From positions 3,187,001 to 3,251,000 of the forward strand of contig NZ_CP071454.1 of the NCBI RefSeq assembly GCF_017352135.1: a DNA stretch of 64,000 nt. The letters run 5' to 3'. Origin of the DNA: Rhizobium lentis (GTDB taxonomy: Bacteria > Pseudomonadota > Alphaproteobacteria > Rhizobiales > Rhizobiaceae). Both the position numbers and the translations under genes were made by a program. Position 1 is the stretch's first letter; the number at the start of each line of letters is the position of its first letter. Positions 43,778 through 52,448 of the stretch are shown in pieces. Under the pieces are notes generated by a model. It worked only from the letters and a program-made list of their open reading frames with translations, did no database searches and was not told where the DNA came from.

Positions 43778-44890
43778 TCAGGCGATCGTCTTCAAGACCT
43801 GCGGGAGCGCTTCCTCGAACAGCGCCATGTCGGCCTCAGGTCCGACGCTGACGCGGATACAGCGATTGAGCGGCGCGACGCCCGGCATGCGGATGAAGAC
43901 GCCGTGTTCCATCAGGCCATCGACGATCGCCCGCGCATAGGCGCCGTCGCGGCCGGTATCGATCGCCACAAAATTCGTCGCTGACGGCAGCGGCTCAAGA
44001 CCGTTTAGCCGGGCGATGTGGCCGATCCGCTCCCGCGCCCGATGGATTTTCCCGACCACCTCGATCAGATAGGCCTGGTCGTTGAGCGCGGCCAGTGCTG
44101 CGGCCGTCGCCAGCCGGTTCATGCCGAAATGATTGCGGATCTTGTCGAAGGCCTGCGCCGTGCCTGATGTCGAGATGACGTAACCGGTGCGCGAGCCGGC
44201 AAGTCCGTAGGCCTTGGAAAAGGTGCGAGTGCGCACGACGTTCGGAAGATCGATGAGCGAGGCGATCGACGGCAGCGAATTTGCCGGCCCGGTCTCGCTA
44301 TAGGCTTCGTCCAGCACCATCATCGTGGTCTCGGGCAGCGACCGGGCGAAAGCGACGATCCCGTCGGCGTCCCACCAGCTTCCCATCGGATTATCGGGAT
44401 TGGCGAAATAGACGAGCGGCGCATTTTCGCGCCTGACGGCATCGAGCAGCCCGTCGAGATCCTCGCGGTCGTTGATGTAGGGAACGGTCACCAGGCGGCC
44501 GCCGAACCCGGCGACATGGAAATTGAAGGTCGGATAGGCGCCGAGCGAGGTGACGACGGGCGCGCCCGGCTCGATCACCAGCCGGACGATCTGGCCGAGC
44601 AATTCGTCAATGCCGCTGCCGATGGCGATATTGGCGGCCGCGACGCCGAGATGGGCGGCGAGCGCTTCCCGGAGCGCGAAATTTTCCGGATCGTTGTATT
44701 TCCAGATGTTGTGTGCCTCTTCACGCATCGCGGCGAGCACGGAAGGGGCCGGGCCGAAGCCGTTCTCGTTGGCGCCGATGCGCGCCAGCACGGCGTGTCC
44801 GCGCTGGCGTTCGATGGCCTCGGGACCGACGAAGGGAACTGTGGAGGGCAGGGCGCTGATAAGGGGCGTAAAGCGCGAGAAGGCGGACAT
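43778..44890 (-). CDS. Class I/II PLP-dependent aminotransferase (HisC-like)
   Basis: About 370 residues from ATG at 44890 (MSAFSRFTPLISALP); a start at 44920 cannot be excluded. Fold type I aminotransferase: ARIGANENGFGPAPSVLAAM, YNDPENFALREALAAHLG, the PLP ring-binding VYFANPDNPMGSWW, the Asp in MVLDEAYSE, and the Schiff-base Lys in TRTFSKAYGLAGSRTGYVI. It resembles histidinol-phosphate aminotransferases but is an orphan with no his genes nearby, so a different amino acid may be the substrate. Confidence 0.88.
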   Translation of the reverse strand: MSAFSRFTPLISALPSTVPFVGPEAIERQRGHAVLARIGANENGFGPAPSVLAAMREEAHNIWKYNDPENFALREALAAHLGVAAANIAIGSGIDELLGQIVRLVIEPGAPVVTSLGAYPTFNFHVAGFGGRLVTVPYINDREDLDGLLDAVRRENAPLVYFANPDNPMGSWWDADGIVAFARSLPETTMMVLDEAYSETGPANSLPSIASLIDLPNVVRTRTFSKAYGLAGSRTGYVISTSGTAQAFDKIRNHFGMNRLATAAALAALNDQAYLIEVVGKIHRARERIGHIARLNGLEPLPSATNFVAIDTGRDGAYARAIVDGLMEHGVFIRMPGVAPLNRCIRVSVGPEADMALFEEALPQVLKTIA

Positions 44891-45062
44891 GCGAAGGCGG
44901 TTTCCCGGACATGTTGACATCAGGGCGCAACAATAGGCCCGGACACGGCCAAGGCAAGCAAGATTATTCCGCAACCGCAGCGGCTTTGGCGCGTCTATTG
45001 CAAAGCGGGGGGCGGCGCACCGCTTTGAATTGCTGAACATTTTCCCTTCGAGCGCTTCCGCT

Positions 45063-45503
45063 CTAAGGGCTTACGCCGAAGCCGGCCGCCGGCTTCGTCT
45101 CCCGGAACATCGGCGCTCGCCGGGCGTCGATCGCTTCCATATTGCCGACAAGGAAATCGGTGCGCACGACGCGGCGCAGAACTTCGGGATCCAGGAGGTT
45201 GATGAACCTTACGCCGATGCGTTCTTTGTGGCGGTAGACCTCGGCACAACCAATCCGATAAGCGAGGCCGAGAATGTTGAGATAATAATGTTTCGGCAGG
45301 CCGGCGGTTGTCGACACGATGAAGGTGGCACCACCCTGCGATATGTCGATGATCTCGGCGCTTCGCATCGATACGCCGGTGAGGCACGGGCGGACGGCGA
45401 CGATACGGGCCGGGCGCTTGACGTGGAACTCTTCCCAGCGCAGGTCATAAATGGCGGATTTGACCGTGGCAAGGTGTGTGGCGCGGAGCATAGTCATCTT
45501 CAT
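45063..45503 (-). CDS. PilZ-domain-like protein
   Basis: 146 residues. PilZ-type core with EEFHVKRPARIVAV (K/RxxxR-like) and AEIIDISQGGATFIV (DxSxxG), then a beta-barrel (HYYLNILGLAYRIGCAEVYRHKERIGVRFINLLDPE). PilZ proteins usually bind c-di-GMP through these two motifs; the first Arg is replaced by Lys here. Paralogous to 47537-47869. Function unknown; c-di-GMP sensing possible. Confidence 0.82.
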   Translation of the reverse strand: MKMTMLRATHLATVKSAIYDLRWEEFHVKRPARIVAVRPCLTGVSMRSAEIIDISQGGATFIVSTTAGLPKHYYLNILGLAYRIGCAEVYRHKERIGVRFINLLDPEVLRRVVRTDFLVGNMEAIDARRAPMFRETKPAAGFGVSP

Positions 45504-45914
45504 TCTCCGTCAGACAGGGCACAGTTGGGGTTCTTGCTCTGGCGCAAGCTGATCTTGCTCCGGCCAAGGTCACACGAATGTTTTGCACATTCGTCAAATA
45601 TAAAATGACAATTTTAGCGAGTTTAGATTTTGTTCCCAAGCGGGACACCGGATGTTCACAATCGGGACGCGGACGGCCATCCGAAACCGGGTTTCAGCCG
45701 AACATTCCAGCGGTGAGATATTGGCCTGCGGTGGTGGCCGGCCGCAAGGCCAGGGGAGGGTCGCATTAGGGGGTGCAAGCTGATCGAGAGAGAGCCGGAT
45801 TGCGGCCCGATCGATTTCGGCGCAATTTTCTCGAACTCTTTCAATGGCCGGGCGTTCTGCCTAGATCGATGAAGCAAGGCGCGCTTCGATCATGACGACA
45901 GCGAGGAGTTGAAG
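45504..45914. other. Intergenic region, 411 bp
   Basis: Divergent spacer, AT-rich between about 45585 and 45645. No convincing gene, RNA or repeat. Promoters for both flanking genes are expected here. Confidence 0.5.
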
Positions 45915-46361
45915 ATGACCGACGTCAGAATCCCTGGGAAATCATGGGTCGTAGTCTGCAATGGAGCCAAGGCTCTGATCATGCAGAATGCCGGCGATGC
46001 CCAACTGATGAACCTGAAGGTGTTGGAAACCCTGACGCAGCCGAGCGAGCCCGATCGCGAGATCGGTTCCGACAAGCCCGGCCGCAGCCACGCCGCCGAT
46101 GGATTGAGCCGCAGTGCTGTCGAAGAAACCAGCTGGCAGGAGCAGGCCGAGGCTCAATTTCTGAAACATGTGGCGGAACGAATAGACGAGCTGACGCAGG
46201 CAAAGGATGCGCACCGTATCGTCCTCATCGCGCCGCCGAAGGCGCTCGGCACGCTGCGACCGGCGCTGAGCGCCGAAACGCAGGCGGCGATATCGGCAGA
46301 ATTGGCGAAAGACTACACCAATCTTCCGGTCGACGAGATCGAGCGGCATCTCGCCGCATGA
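45915..46361 (+). CDS. Host-attachment family protein (Host_attach)
   Basis: 148 residues from the ATG at 45915 after GAGGAGTTGAAG. It matches the Host_attach family by the opening WVVVCNGAKALIMQN, the middle SDKPGRSHAADG, and the end LAKDYTNLPVDEIERHL. The family was named for a gene thought to be needed for Agrobacterium attachment to plants; its fold is related to peptide-release-factor domain 1, and its biochemistry is unsettled. Cytosolic by sequence. Confidence 0.9.
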   Translation: MTDVRIPGKSWVVVCNGAKALIMQNAGDAQLMNLKVLETLTQPSEPDREIGSDKPGRSHAADGLSRSAVEETSWQEQAEAQFLKHVAERIDELTQAKDAHRIVLIAPPKALGTLRPALSAETQAAISAELAKDYTNLPVDEIERHLAA

Positions 46362-46381
46362 GCAAAACCGAGCTGTCCGCC

Positions 46382-47248
46382 TCAGGCTGACGGTCTCTGC
46401 CCGGCAAACAGATCTTCATGATCGGCAAACAGCGTCGCCAGGCGGTCGATGACGGTCCTGACTTCAGGCCTTTGCCGCTCGTCGTCATGGGCGACGATCC
46501 ACATCTCGTAGGTCAGTTCGTCGATGACAGGACCGGCGCGGACGAGACTGCGCTCCTGGTCGCCGATGAAACAGGGCAGCACGCCGCGGCCGGCGCCGCC
46601 ACGGATCAGGTAAAAGAGCATATGCGGCGTGTTCGTCCAGCTGGTGATCCAGTAATCCGGTTGTTCGAAAGTCCATTTGTCCGCCGGCGTGATGGCGGTG
46701 TCGGTGCCGAGCGAAATCCAGTTGCAATTCGACTCGTCAAAGGAGGCCGCCTGGTAAACGGCATGCGCGACCTTGACTGAACGGCGGATCGCGACGTTGC
46801 CGCTGTCCGGCCGGCTGTGGCGAATGGCGATATGCGCTTCGCGATAGGTGAAGTCGACGCTCGCGTCACGGGTCTTGTAACACATGCGGAAGTCGTCCTT
46901 CGGCGTCCAGACGCCGGCCAGGTGGTCGGCGATGAAGCGCGAGGTCCAGCTGTCGGCGGCCGTCGAGACGATCGGCAACGTCAACACCTCACCGCGCCAG
47001 TCGGAGATTGCCCGCGCCGCATCCTGCATCAGCCGGACGCGATCGAGCAGCTCCTGACCATCCTTGGCCAGGAGATAACCGGTGGGGCCGCGGCTGAACA
47101 GCGAACGGCCGGTCACCTGTTCGAGCGCCAGCATGCGCCGGCCGATCGTCGGCGCGCTGAGCCCGGTGCGCGCCGCCGCCGCCGAAAGCCCGCCGCTGGT
47201 CGCGACGTGGAAGAAAAGTTGCAGATCGTCCCAGCTCGCATCTTTCAT
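46382..47248 (-). CDS. LysR-family transcriptional regulator
   Basis: 288 residues with the LysR winged helix at the N-terminus (WDDLQLFFHVATSGGLSAAAARTGLSAPTIGRRMLALEQ), then a periplasmic-binding-protein-like effector domain. It is convergent with the host-attachment gene, 20 bases apart. The region upstream (47249-47337) is shared with a possible small ORF, whose gene could be its target. Effector unknown. Confidence 0.93.
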   Translation of the reverse strand: MKDASWDDLQLFFHVATSGGLSAAAARTGLSAPTIGRRMLALEQVTGRSLFSRGPTGYLLAKDGQELLDRVRLMQDAARAISDWRGEVLTLPIVSTAADSWTSRFIADHLAGVWTPKDDFRMCYKTRDASVDFTYREAHIAIRHSRPDSGNVAIRRSVKVAHAVYQAASFDESNCNWISLGTDTAITPADKWTFEQPDYWITSWTNTPHMLFYLIRGGAGRGVLPCFIGDQERSLVRAGPVIDELTYEMWIVAHDDERQRPEVRTVIDRLATLFADHEDLFAGQRPSA

Positions 47249-47337
47249 GGATGAAAACCCCCTTTCCCCAGCGCCTCTACATAGCGAGGGCGTGAAGACC
47301 TAGCTCAAGTGCTCCAGCAATAGATGGAGGATAGGCA

Positions 47338-47586
47338 ATGCTTCTCAACTGGGTAGTTCTTTTCAAGGAAGTCGCATCCCGCAATCGACGGATGCGCCGC
47401 GATCCCATGGCCGATCCGCTCGACGGCCCTGAATGGCGCGGACTTCTCTGGATCATTCCGATCATGACACATCTGGCCGCAAGACGAAGCGAGACGAGGA
47501 GAACCCACCGCGATAGCGCGCCGATTGCAAGAAGCCTCAGTTTTCGAAGCTCAATCGCAGCACGTGGTGCAGGAATTCCGGATTGA
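47338..47586 (+). CDS. Possible small protein divergent from the LysR gene
   Basis: 82-codon frame with a good ribosome-binding site (GGAGGATAGGCA before the ATG). The product starts MLLNWVVLFKEVASRNRRMRR and contains WRGLLWIIPIMTHLAARR, a short hydrophobic stretch between basic regions. Its last 50 bases overlap the PilZ gene on the other strand. No family recognised and no other support, so treat as tentative. Confidence 0.3.
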   Translation: MLLNWVVLFKEVASRNRRMRRDPMADPLDGPEWRGLLWIIPIMTHLAARRSETRRTHRDSAPIARSLSFRSSIAARGAGIPD

Positions 47587-47869
47587 GCAGCATGTTGAAG
47601 CTGATGGTCACCAGTTCGTCCTCGCGCTTGACCATGGTGGCGCCGATTTCGTCATGGATGCCGAGTATTTCGAGAAAGAAATGGCTCGGCATCTCGAGGC
47701 TCGGGCTGACTTCGAGCACCGCGCCGGCAAGGGTGATCTTGCGGATCAGGCAGCGCACCTGCGTACCGGTGCTGAGGTGATGGCCGACGAAGATGATGTT
47801 GCCGGGCCTATCGAGATGGAATTCCCTGTAGGCGCGTTCCGGCTTGGGGTGTTCTGTGTCGAGGTGCAT
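47537..47869 (-). CDS. PilZ-domain-like protein, degenerate
   Basis: 110 residues, clearly related to 45063-45503 in its C-terminal part: HFFLEILGIHDEIGATMVKREDELVTISFNMLLNPEFLHHVLR matches HYYLNILG...VRFINLLDPEVLRRVVR. The N-terminus has FHLDRPGNIIFVGHH and IRKITLAGAVLEV, where the DxSxxG motif is replaced by KxTxxG. c-di-GMP binding is doubtful; it may be a protein-interaction version. Confidence 0.8.
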   Translation of the reverse strand: MHLDTEHPKPERAYREFHLDRPGNIIFVGHHLSTGTQVRCLIRKITLAGAVLEVSPSLEMPSHFFLEILGIHDEIGATMVKREDELVTISFNMLLNPEFLHHVLRLSFEN

Positions 47870-48221
47870 CTAAAGGCCCTTTTAGCCTCCGCTCATCGTA
47901 GGGCGGAGATTAACGCAAGAGTGCTGACGATTACTGAAGATCATCGTTAAAATTGAAGGCTTTTGCTGAAATCGGCTGAAAATCGCACCAATTTCGTCCA
48001 GATTTGCTTCAAATTCGCCCATTCCTCTGGGCAGCTGCGCTATTCTTGACAGGCGGACGGCGATCGCGCATACAAAACGCCGGTTCGAGGCACCGGCCGC
48101 TCGCGGATGAAAATCCATGGTGAAGCCCTTGAGATCAGGTCACGGCCCCTTGTGCATGCTGACTGACGGCAATGCGAGCTCCCATCGGCAGTCGAAGAGC
48201 ATGCCTCGCGAGGCTCACTCC
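47870..48221. other. Intergenic region, 352 bp
   Basis: Divergent spacer between the PilZ-like gene and the broken glyoxalase-like gene. No gene or RNA recognised; a short AT-rich stretch at about 47925-48010 may contain promoters. Confidence 0.5.
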
Positions 48222-48696
48222 ATGACGCCCTATCCCGGAATTGACGAATTGAAGGCTCAGGCCAGGCGCCTGCGCCAGGCGATGAACGATCGCGGCACCG
48301 CGCTGACCCACAGTGCGGCCTTGGAAATGATTGCCCGTCAGCACGGCGTGCGTGACTGGAATACGCTGGCGGCTCTTGCCGCAAGGCCCAATGCGGCTGC
48401 GAAGACACCGCTCTTCGTCGGCGCTCAAATTCGCGGCCGTTATCTCAATCAGCCGTTCACCGGCGAAATCCTCTCGCTGTTATCTCAATCAGCCGTTCAC
48501 CGGCGAAATCCTCTCGCTGTCGGCTCTGCCGGGCGGCCTCCACCGCATCACCATCCATTTCGACGAGGCGGTTGATGTTGTCACTTTTGAGAGCTTTTCG
48601 GCCTTTCGCCGGCGCGTGACGGCACAGATCGACGCCGACGGCGTCTCACCGAGGAAGACCTCGAACGGCCTGCCGCACCTGGTGCTCGAACTGTAG
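48222..48696 (+). pseudogene. Glyoxalase-superfamily protein gene, broken by a tandem duplication
   Basis: The frame starting at 48222 (MTPYPGIDELKAQARRLRQAM, SAALEMIARQHGVRDWNTLAALAA) runs to GRYLNQPFTGEILSL and then out of frame. The remainder (SALPGGLHRITIHFDEAVDVVTFESF, ending GLPHLVLEL at 48696) lies in the next frame. If the second of two 40-bp copies were removed, a single protein of about 144 residues would result, of the Glyoxalase_8/related superfamily. The gene is therefore inactivated, or switched off, by that duplication. Confidence 0.85.
48441..48520. repeat. Exact 40-bp tandem duplication
   Basis: The 40 bases TATCTCAATC...CTCTCGCTGT occur twice without a mismatch, at 48441-48480 and 48481-48520. 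Forty is not a multiple of three, so the second copy shifts the reading frame of the gene that contains it. Confidence 0.97.
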
Positions 48697-48782
48697 ATAG
48701 TTTCTCTTCTTCTTCGAGGCGCCCGGATCCGATTCATATCAAGCCGGGGTCGGGCTTCGCCTGATATTTCACGGATTTCCCC

Positions 48783-50150
48783 ATGACAGATCTTTCTCAA
48801 GACAACGCCTTTCTCTCAGGCTGGCTGCCAGGCGTTTTCCTCAAAACGGCGGCGCCGATCGTCGCGATCACCACGCTGAACGGCCTGTTTGCCGTTGTCG
48901 ACGCCTATTTCCTCGGCGCTTATGTCGGTCCGGACGCGCTGTCTGCCGTCAGCCTGATCTTCCCGGGACTGATGCTGCTGGTCGCTCTGCAGTCGCTGGT
49001 CTCGAACGGCATGGCGAGCATCCTCGCCCGCCGGCTGGGCGCCGGCGACCGCCAAGGGGCACGCCTCGTATTTGCCGGCGCCCATACGCTGGCGCTCGCC
49101 GTCGCCCTGAGCCTCGGCGTGGTCTACTGGATCCTCGGCCGCCACATCATCGATGCAGGCGCCGCCGGCAATGTCGCCGTGGCTGACGGCGCCAAGCTCT
49201 TCATGGGTGCGATGGTCGCCGCCGCGCCGGTGAGTTTCTTGCTGTCGCTGCATCTCGACGGACTGCGTTGCGAAGGCAAGATTGGTTTCATGACACTGGT
49301 GACGCTGTCGGCCTCGCTGCTCAATATCGTCGCCAACTGGCTGTTCATGGCGGTGCTGCATTGGGGCGTGCTCGGCTCGGCGGCGGGTTCCATCGCCGCG
49401 CAATTGGTCTGTCTTGCGACCGTGCTCGCCTATCGCAAACGCGGGCCGGCGACGCTGAGGCCTTCTCCCGCATTCGCCCTTGTCGAATGGCGCGGCATCG
49501 TCGCCCTAGGTGCGCCCATGAGCCTCGGCTTCATCGGCATATCGCTGGCCTCGGCGGCGATTCTGGTCAACGTCTCACTCTGGAGCATGCGTGATTATGC
49601 GGCCACCGTCGCCGCCTACGGCATCATCACCCGCATCATGACCTTTACCTATCTGCCGCTGCTTGGCCTCAGCATCGCCCTGCAGACGATTGCCGGCAAC
49701 AATCACGGCGCCGGTCTCAGGCTGCGCGTCGGCCGCAGCCTGAAGATCGCCATGCTTTCGGCGCTCGTCTATTGCAGCCTGGTGGAGATCACCGTGGAAT
49801 TGTTGGCCGGCAGCCTCGGCGCTGTCTTCGTCGGCGATCCCGCTATTGTCGCCGAGGTCCGGCGAATTCTGCCCTGGACGATCGGCGCCTATTTCCTGTT
49901 TGGGCAGATGCTGATTCTCTCGTCTTATTTCCAGACGATCGGCGATGCGCCGCGCGCGGCGATCTTCGGCCTGTCGCGGCCCTATCTGCTCACCCTGCCG
50001 CTCACCTTCCTGCTGCCCTATGTCTTCGGCGAGCAGGGGATCTGGATGGTGCCGGCCTTTGCCGAGGCAGGCATGCTCGTACTGGCCTTTGTGGTGCTGT
50101 CGCAGAACGCCAAACGCCGTGGTTGGCGCTATGGGCTTCTTCCCGCCTGA
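48783..50150 (+). CDS. MATE-family multidrug/Na+ antiporter
   Basis: 455 residues, about 12 membrane helices in two similar bundles: FLKTAAPIVAITTLNGLFAVVDAYFLGAYVGPDAL in the first, ALGAPMSLGFIGISLASAAILVNVSLW opening the second. The C-terminal half contains YFLFGQMLILSSYFQTIGDAPRAAI, common in NorM-type members. Exports cationic compounds by Na+ or H+ exchange; substrate unknown. Followed by a RIME-like repeat. Confidence 0.93.
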   Translation: MTDLSQDNAFLSGWLPGVFLKTAAPIVAITTLNGLFAVVDAYFLGAYVGPDALSAVSLIFPGLMLLVALQSLVSNGMASILARRLGAGDRQGARLVFAGAHTLALAVALSLGVVYWILGRHIIDAGAAGNVAVADGAKLFMGAMVAAAPVSFLLSLHLDGLRCEGKIGFMTLVTLSASLLNIVANWLFMAVLHWGVLGSAAGSIAAQLVCLATVLAYRKRGPATLRPSPAFALVEWRGIVALGAPMSLGFIGISLASAAILVNVSLWSMRDYAATVAAYGIITRIMTFTYLPLLGLSIALQTIAGNNHGAGLRLRVGRSLKIAMLSALVYCSLVEITVELLAGSLGAVFVGDPAIVAEVRRILPWTIGAYFLFGQMLILSSYFQTIGDAPRAAIFGLSRPYLLTLPLTFLLPYVFGEQGIWMVPAFAEAGMLVLAFVVLSQNAKRRGWRYGLLPA

Positions 50151-50172
50151 GATCGCCTCGGCTGGGGAGATG

Positions 50173-50310
50173 CCGATGGCAGTCTCTCATCCGCCTGTCG
50201 GCACCTTCTCTCTGTAAGTGGGGCATGCCGTGCGCTTGCCGTTTCCACCTCGCTCTCGCCGGGCACGTTCCCTCTCCCCGTCATTACGGGGCCAGGGTGA
50301 GGGGCAAAAT
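50173..50310. repeat. RIME-like intergenic repeat, copy B
   Basis: TCTCATCCGCCTGTCGGCACC opens it, as in copy A, and CCCTCTCCCCGTCATTACGGGG then CAGGGTGAGGGGC closes it. It lies between the convergent MATE and iolB genes (50151-50421) and may serve as a terminator. No coding potential. Confidence 0.6.
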
Positions 50311-50421
50311 CACGGGGTCCGATCTCAACAGCAATCGGACAAGCTGAGCATCGCGAAAAAGAAGTGGGCAGGTAGTGTCGGCAATCTGAGCCGCGCTCCA
50401 TAGCGCGGATCGACGCCGCTC

Positions 50422-51219
50422 TCATGCCTTCAATAACCACTCATGTTCGGCGGCATTGTGGAATTTCCAGATCCGCTTCGGTCCGGCCATGACGTTGAGA
50501 TAATAGAGATCATAACCATGCGTTGCCGCACAGGGGTGATAGCCCTTCGGCACGAGCGTCACGTCGCCGTCCTCGATCGCCATTGCTTCGTCGAGCGAGC
50601 GGTCGTCCGTGTAGACGCGCTGGAAACCGAAACCCTGCGGCGGATTGAGGCGGTGGTAGTAGGTCTCCTCCAGGAGACTCTCATTCGGCAGGTCGTCCTG
50701 GTCATGCTTGTGCGGCGGGTAGGAGGAGGTGTGGCCGCCCGGTGTGATCACCTCGACGACGAGCAGCGAATGCGCCGAATTGTCGTCCTCAGGCATGATA
50801 TTGTTGACGTAGCGCACATTCGTGCCTTTGCCGCGCGTCACCTGCGGATGCGTGCCAGGCGGAATCGCCTTCGCCTGGTAGCCGCCGCCGCCGGGCGCCG
50901 AGCAGACGGCGAGCTCTAGATCGGTCTCAGCCGTCACCGACCACGTCGAGCCCAGCGGGATATAAAGCGCATGCGGCGCGCCCTCGAATGGGTTCATGCG
51001 TTGCCCGAGCGTGCCGAAATCGCGGTTTCCGGCCGATGCCTTGCCCTTGCCGGTGACCCAGACGAGGCAGACTTCCCGATCGCCGGTCTCTCCCGAAACG
51101 GTCTCGCCCGGCTTGATCCGGTGCAGATCGAAGCCGACATAGGTCCAGCCGGCATTTTCCGGGGTGACATGCGTGACGCGGCCATGCGTGCCTGATGGTT
51201 TTACCTTGAGGTTTGGCAT
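50422..51219 (-). CDS. iolB: 5-deoxy-glucuronate isomerase IolB
   Basis: 265 residues, cupin-type isomerase of inositol catabolism. Characteristic parts: YVGFDLHRIKPGETV, GQRMNPFEGAPHALYIPLGS, and the metal-binding cupin block SSYPPHKHDQDDLPNESLLEETYYHRLNPPQGFGFQRVYTDD followed by VPKGYHPCAATHGYDLYYLNVMAGP. It converts 5-deoxy-glucuronate to 2-deoxy-5-keto-gluconate, the substrate of IolC. AGGAG precedes the ATG. Last gene of the iolCDEB unit. Confidence 0.97.
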   Translation of the reverse strand: MPNLKVKPSGTHGRVTHVTPENAGWTYVGFDLHRIKPGETVSGETGDREVCLVWVTGKGKASAGNRDFGTLGQRMNPFEGAPHALYIPLGSTWSVTAETDLELAVCSAPGGGGYQAKAIPPGTHPQVTRGKGTNVRYVNNIMPEDDNSAHSLLVVEVITPGGHTSSYPPHKHDQDDLPNESLLEETYYHRLNPPQGFGFQRVYTDDRSLDEAMAIEDGDVTLVPKGYHPCAATHGYDLYYLNVMAGPKRIWKFHNAAEHEWLLKA

Positions 51220-51249
51220 TGGTGTTTCTCCTCGTAAGTTGGTGGGCGT

Positions 51250-51425
51250 GGCCCCCTCATCCGGCTGCCGCCACCTTCTCCCCGATGGGGAGAAGGAAGA
51301 TGCCGCGCCCTTTCCGTTTCCCCTTCTCCCCTGTGGGGGGGCCGAAGGAGGGGGTGAGACCTGTGGCTCAACCCCGGCAACGGTGCCCGAAGGGCGGATG
51401 GGGGCCGCTTGCTCCAGTGGTTCCG
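51250..51425. repeat. RIME-like intergenic repeat, copy C
   Basis: CCCCCTCATCCGGCTGCC with CTTCTCCCCGATGGGGAGAAGG, a 10-bp inverted repeat, followed by a second GC-rich stem around CCCCTTCTCCCCTGTGGGG. It fills most of the iolE-iolB gap and could influence transcript stability within the operon. Confidence 0.55.
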
Positions 51426-51463
51426 GCCAGTTCGTCCCCTTGTTGGGAGGGGTCTTCGTCCCT

Positions 51464-52381
51464 TTATCCCTTAGGGAAACCTTCCGTCTCTACGGTGTAG
51501 CCCGCGGCCGTCATCACACGCATCAGTTCGGCATGGCCGATTTCCGCCATTTTCTGTGGCGGCGCTTTGCGCGGGTCCTGTTCGGCCTCGACGACGAACC
51601 AGCCTTCATAGCCATAATCGGCCAGCCGCTGCACGATGGCGCAGAAATCGAGAGAGCCGTCGCCCGGCACGGTGAAAGCGCCGAGCGCCACGGCATCGAG
51701 GAAGGAGTGGCGGCTGCGGTCCAGACCGTCGACGACGGCTTTGCGGATGTCCTTGACGTGAACATGGTTGATTCGAGCGTGGTGATGGTCGATGGCGCGC
51801 AGCACGTCACCGCCGGCAAAGGCGAGATGGCCTGCGTCGAGCAGCAGCGGAATGCCTTCGCCCGAGGAGCGCATGAAGGCGTCGAGTTCCGGCTCGGTTT
51901 CGACGACGGCCGCCATGTGGTGGTGATAGGAGAGCGGCATGCCCTGTTCGGCGCACCATTCGCCGAATTCGGTGACGCGGCGCCCATAGGTCTTCATCTC
52001 GTCTTCGGAGAGGCGCGGCTTGGTGGCGAGCGGTTTGGAGCGGTCGCCCTGGATGGAGCGGCCGACTTCGCCATAGACGATGCAGGGCGCATTGACCGCC
52101 TTGAACAGCTCGATCATCGGCGCGATGCGGTCCTTGTTGGCGGCAAGCTCTTCATTGACAAGCGTGCCGGAGAACCAGCCGCCGCATAGGGTCACGTCGG
52201 CGGCGCGCAGGATGGGCAGCATCTCCTGGGGATTGCTGGGGAAGCGGCGGCCTTGCTCCATGCCGGTGAAACCGGCGCTGCGCGATTGCCGCAGGCATTC
52301 CTCCAGCGACACGTCGTCGCTGAGTTCAGGAAGGTCGTCGTTCCACCATGCGATGGGCGACATGCCGAGTTTGGCCTTCAT
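51464..52381 (-). CDS. iolE: Myo-inosose-2 dehydratase IolE
   Basis: 305 residues from ATG at 52381, preceded by AAGGAGAATATTG; the longer frame reaches into iolD and has no start. A xylose-isomerase-like TIM barrel: KLGMSPIAWWNDDLPELSDDVSLEECL at the N-terminus, ADVTLCGGWFSGTLVN, and metal-site residues in SYHHHMAAVVETEPELD, LLLDAGHLAFAGGD and HVHVKDIRK, with a final VVEAEQDP. It dehydrates 2-keto-myo-inositol. Inositol pathway step 2. Confidence 0.95.
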   Translation of the reverse strand: MKAKLGMSPIAWWNDDLPELSDDVSLEECLRQSRSAGFTGMEQGRRFPSNPQEMLPILRAADVTLCGGWFSGTLVNEELAANKDRIAPMIELFKAVNAPCIVYGEVGRSIQGDRSKPLATKPRLSEDEMKTYGRRVTEFGEWCAEQGMPLSYHHHMAAVVETEPELDAFMRSSGEGIPLLLDAGHLAFAGGDVLRAIDHHHARINHVHVKDIRKAVVDGLDRSRHSFLDAVALGAFTVPGDGSLDFCAIVQRLADYGYEGWFVVEAEQDPRKAPPQKMAEIGHAELMRVMTAAGYTVETEGFPKG

Positions 52382-52448
52382 CAATATTCTCCTTGAAGAC
52401 ATTGCGGAGGAGCGGGGCCGCTCCTCCGGAAAAATGACGGTAATATGA

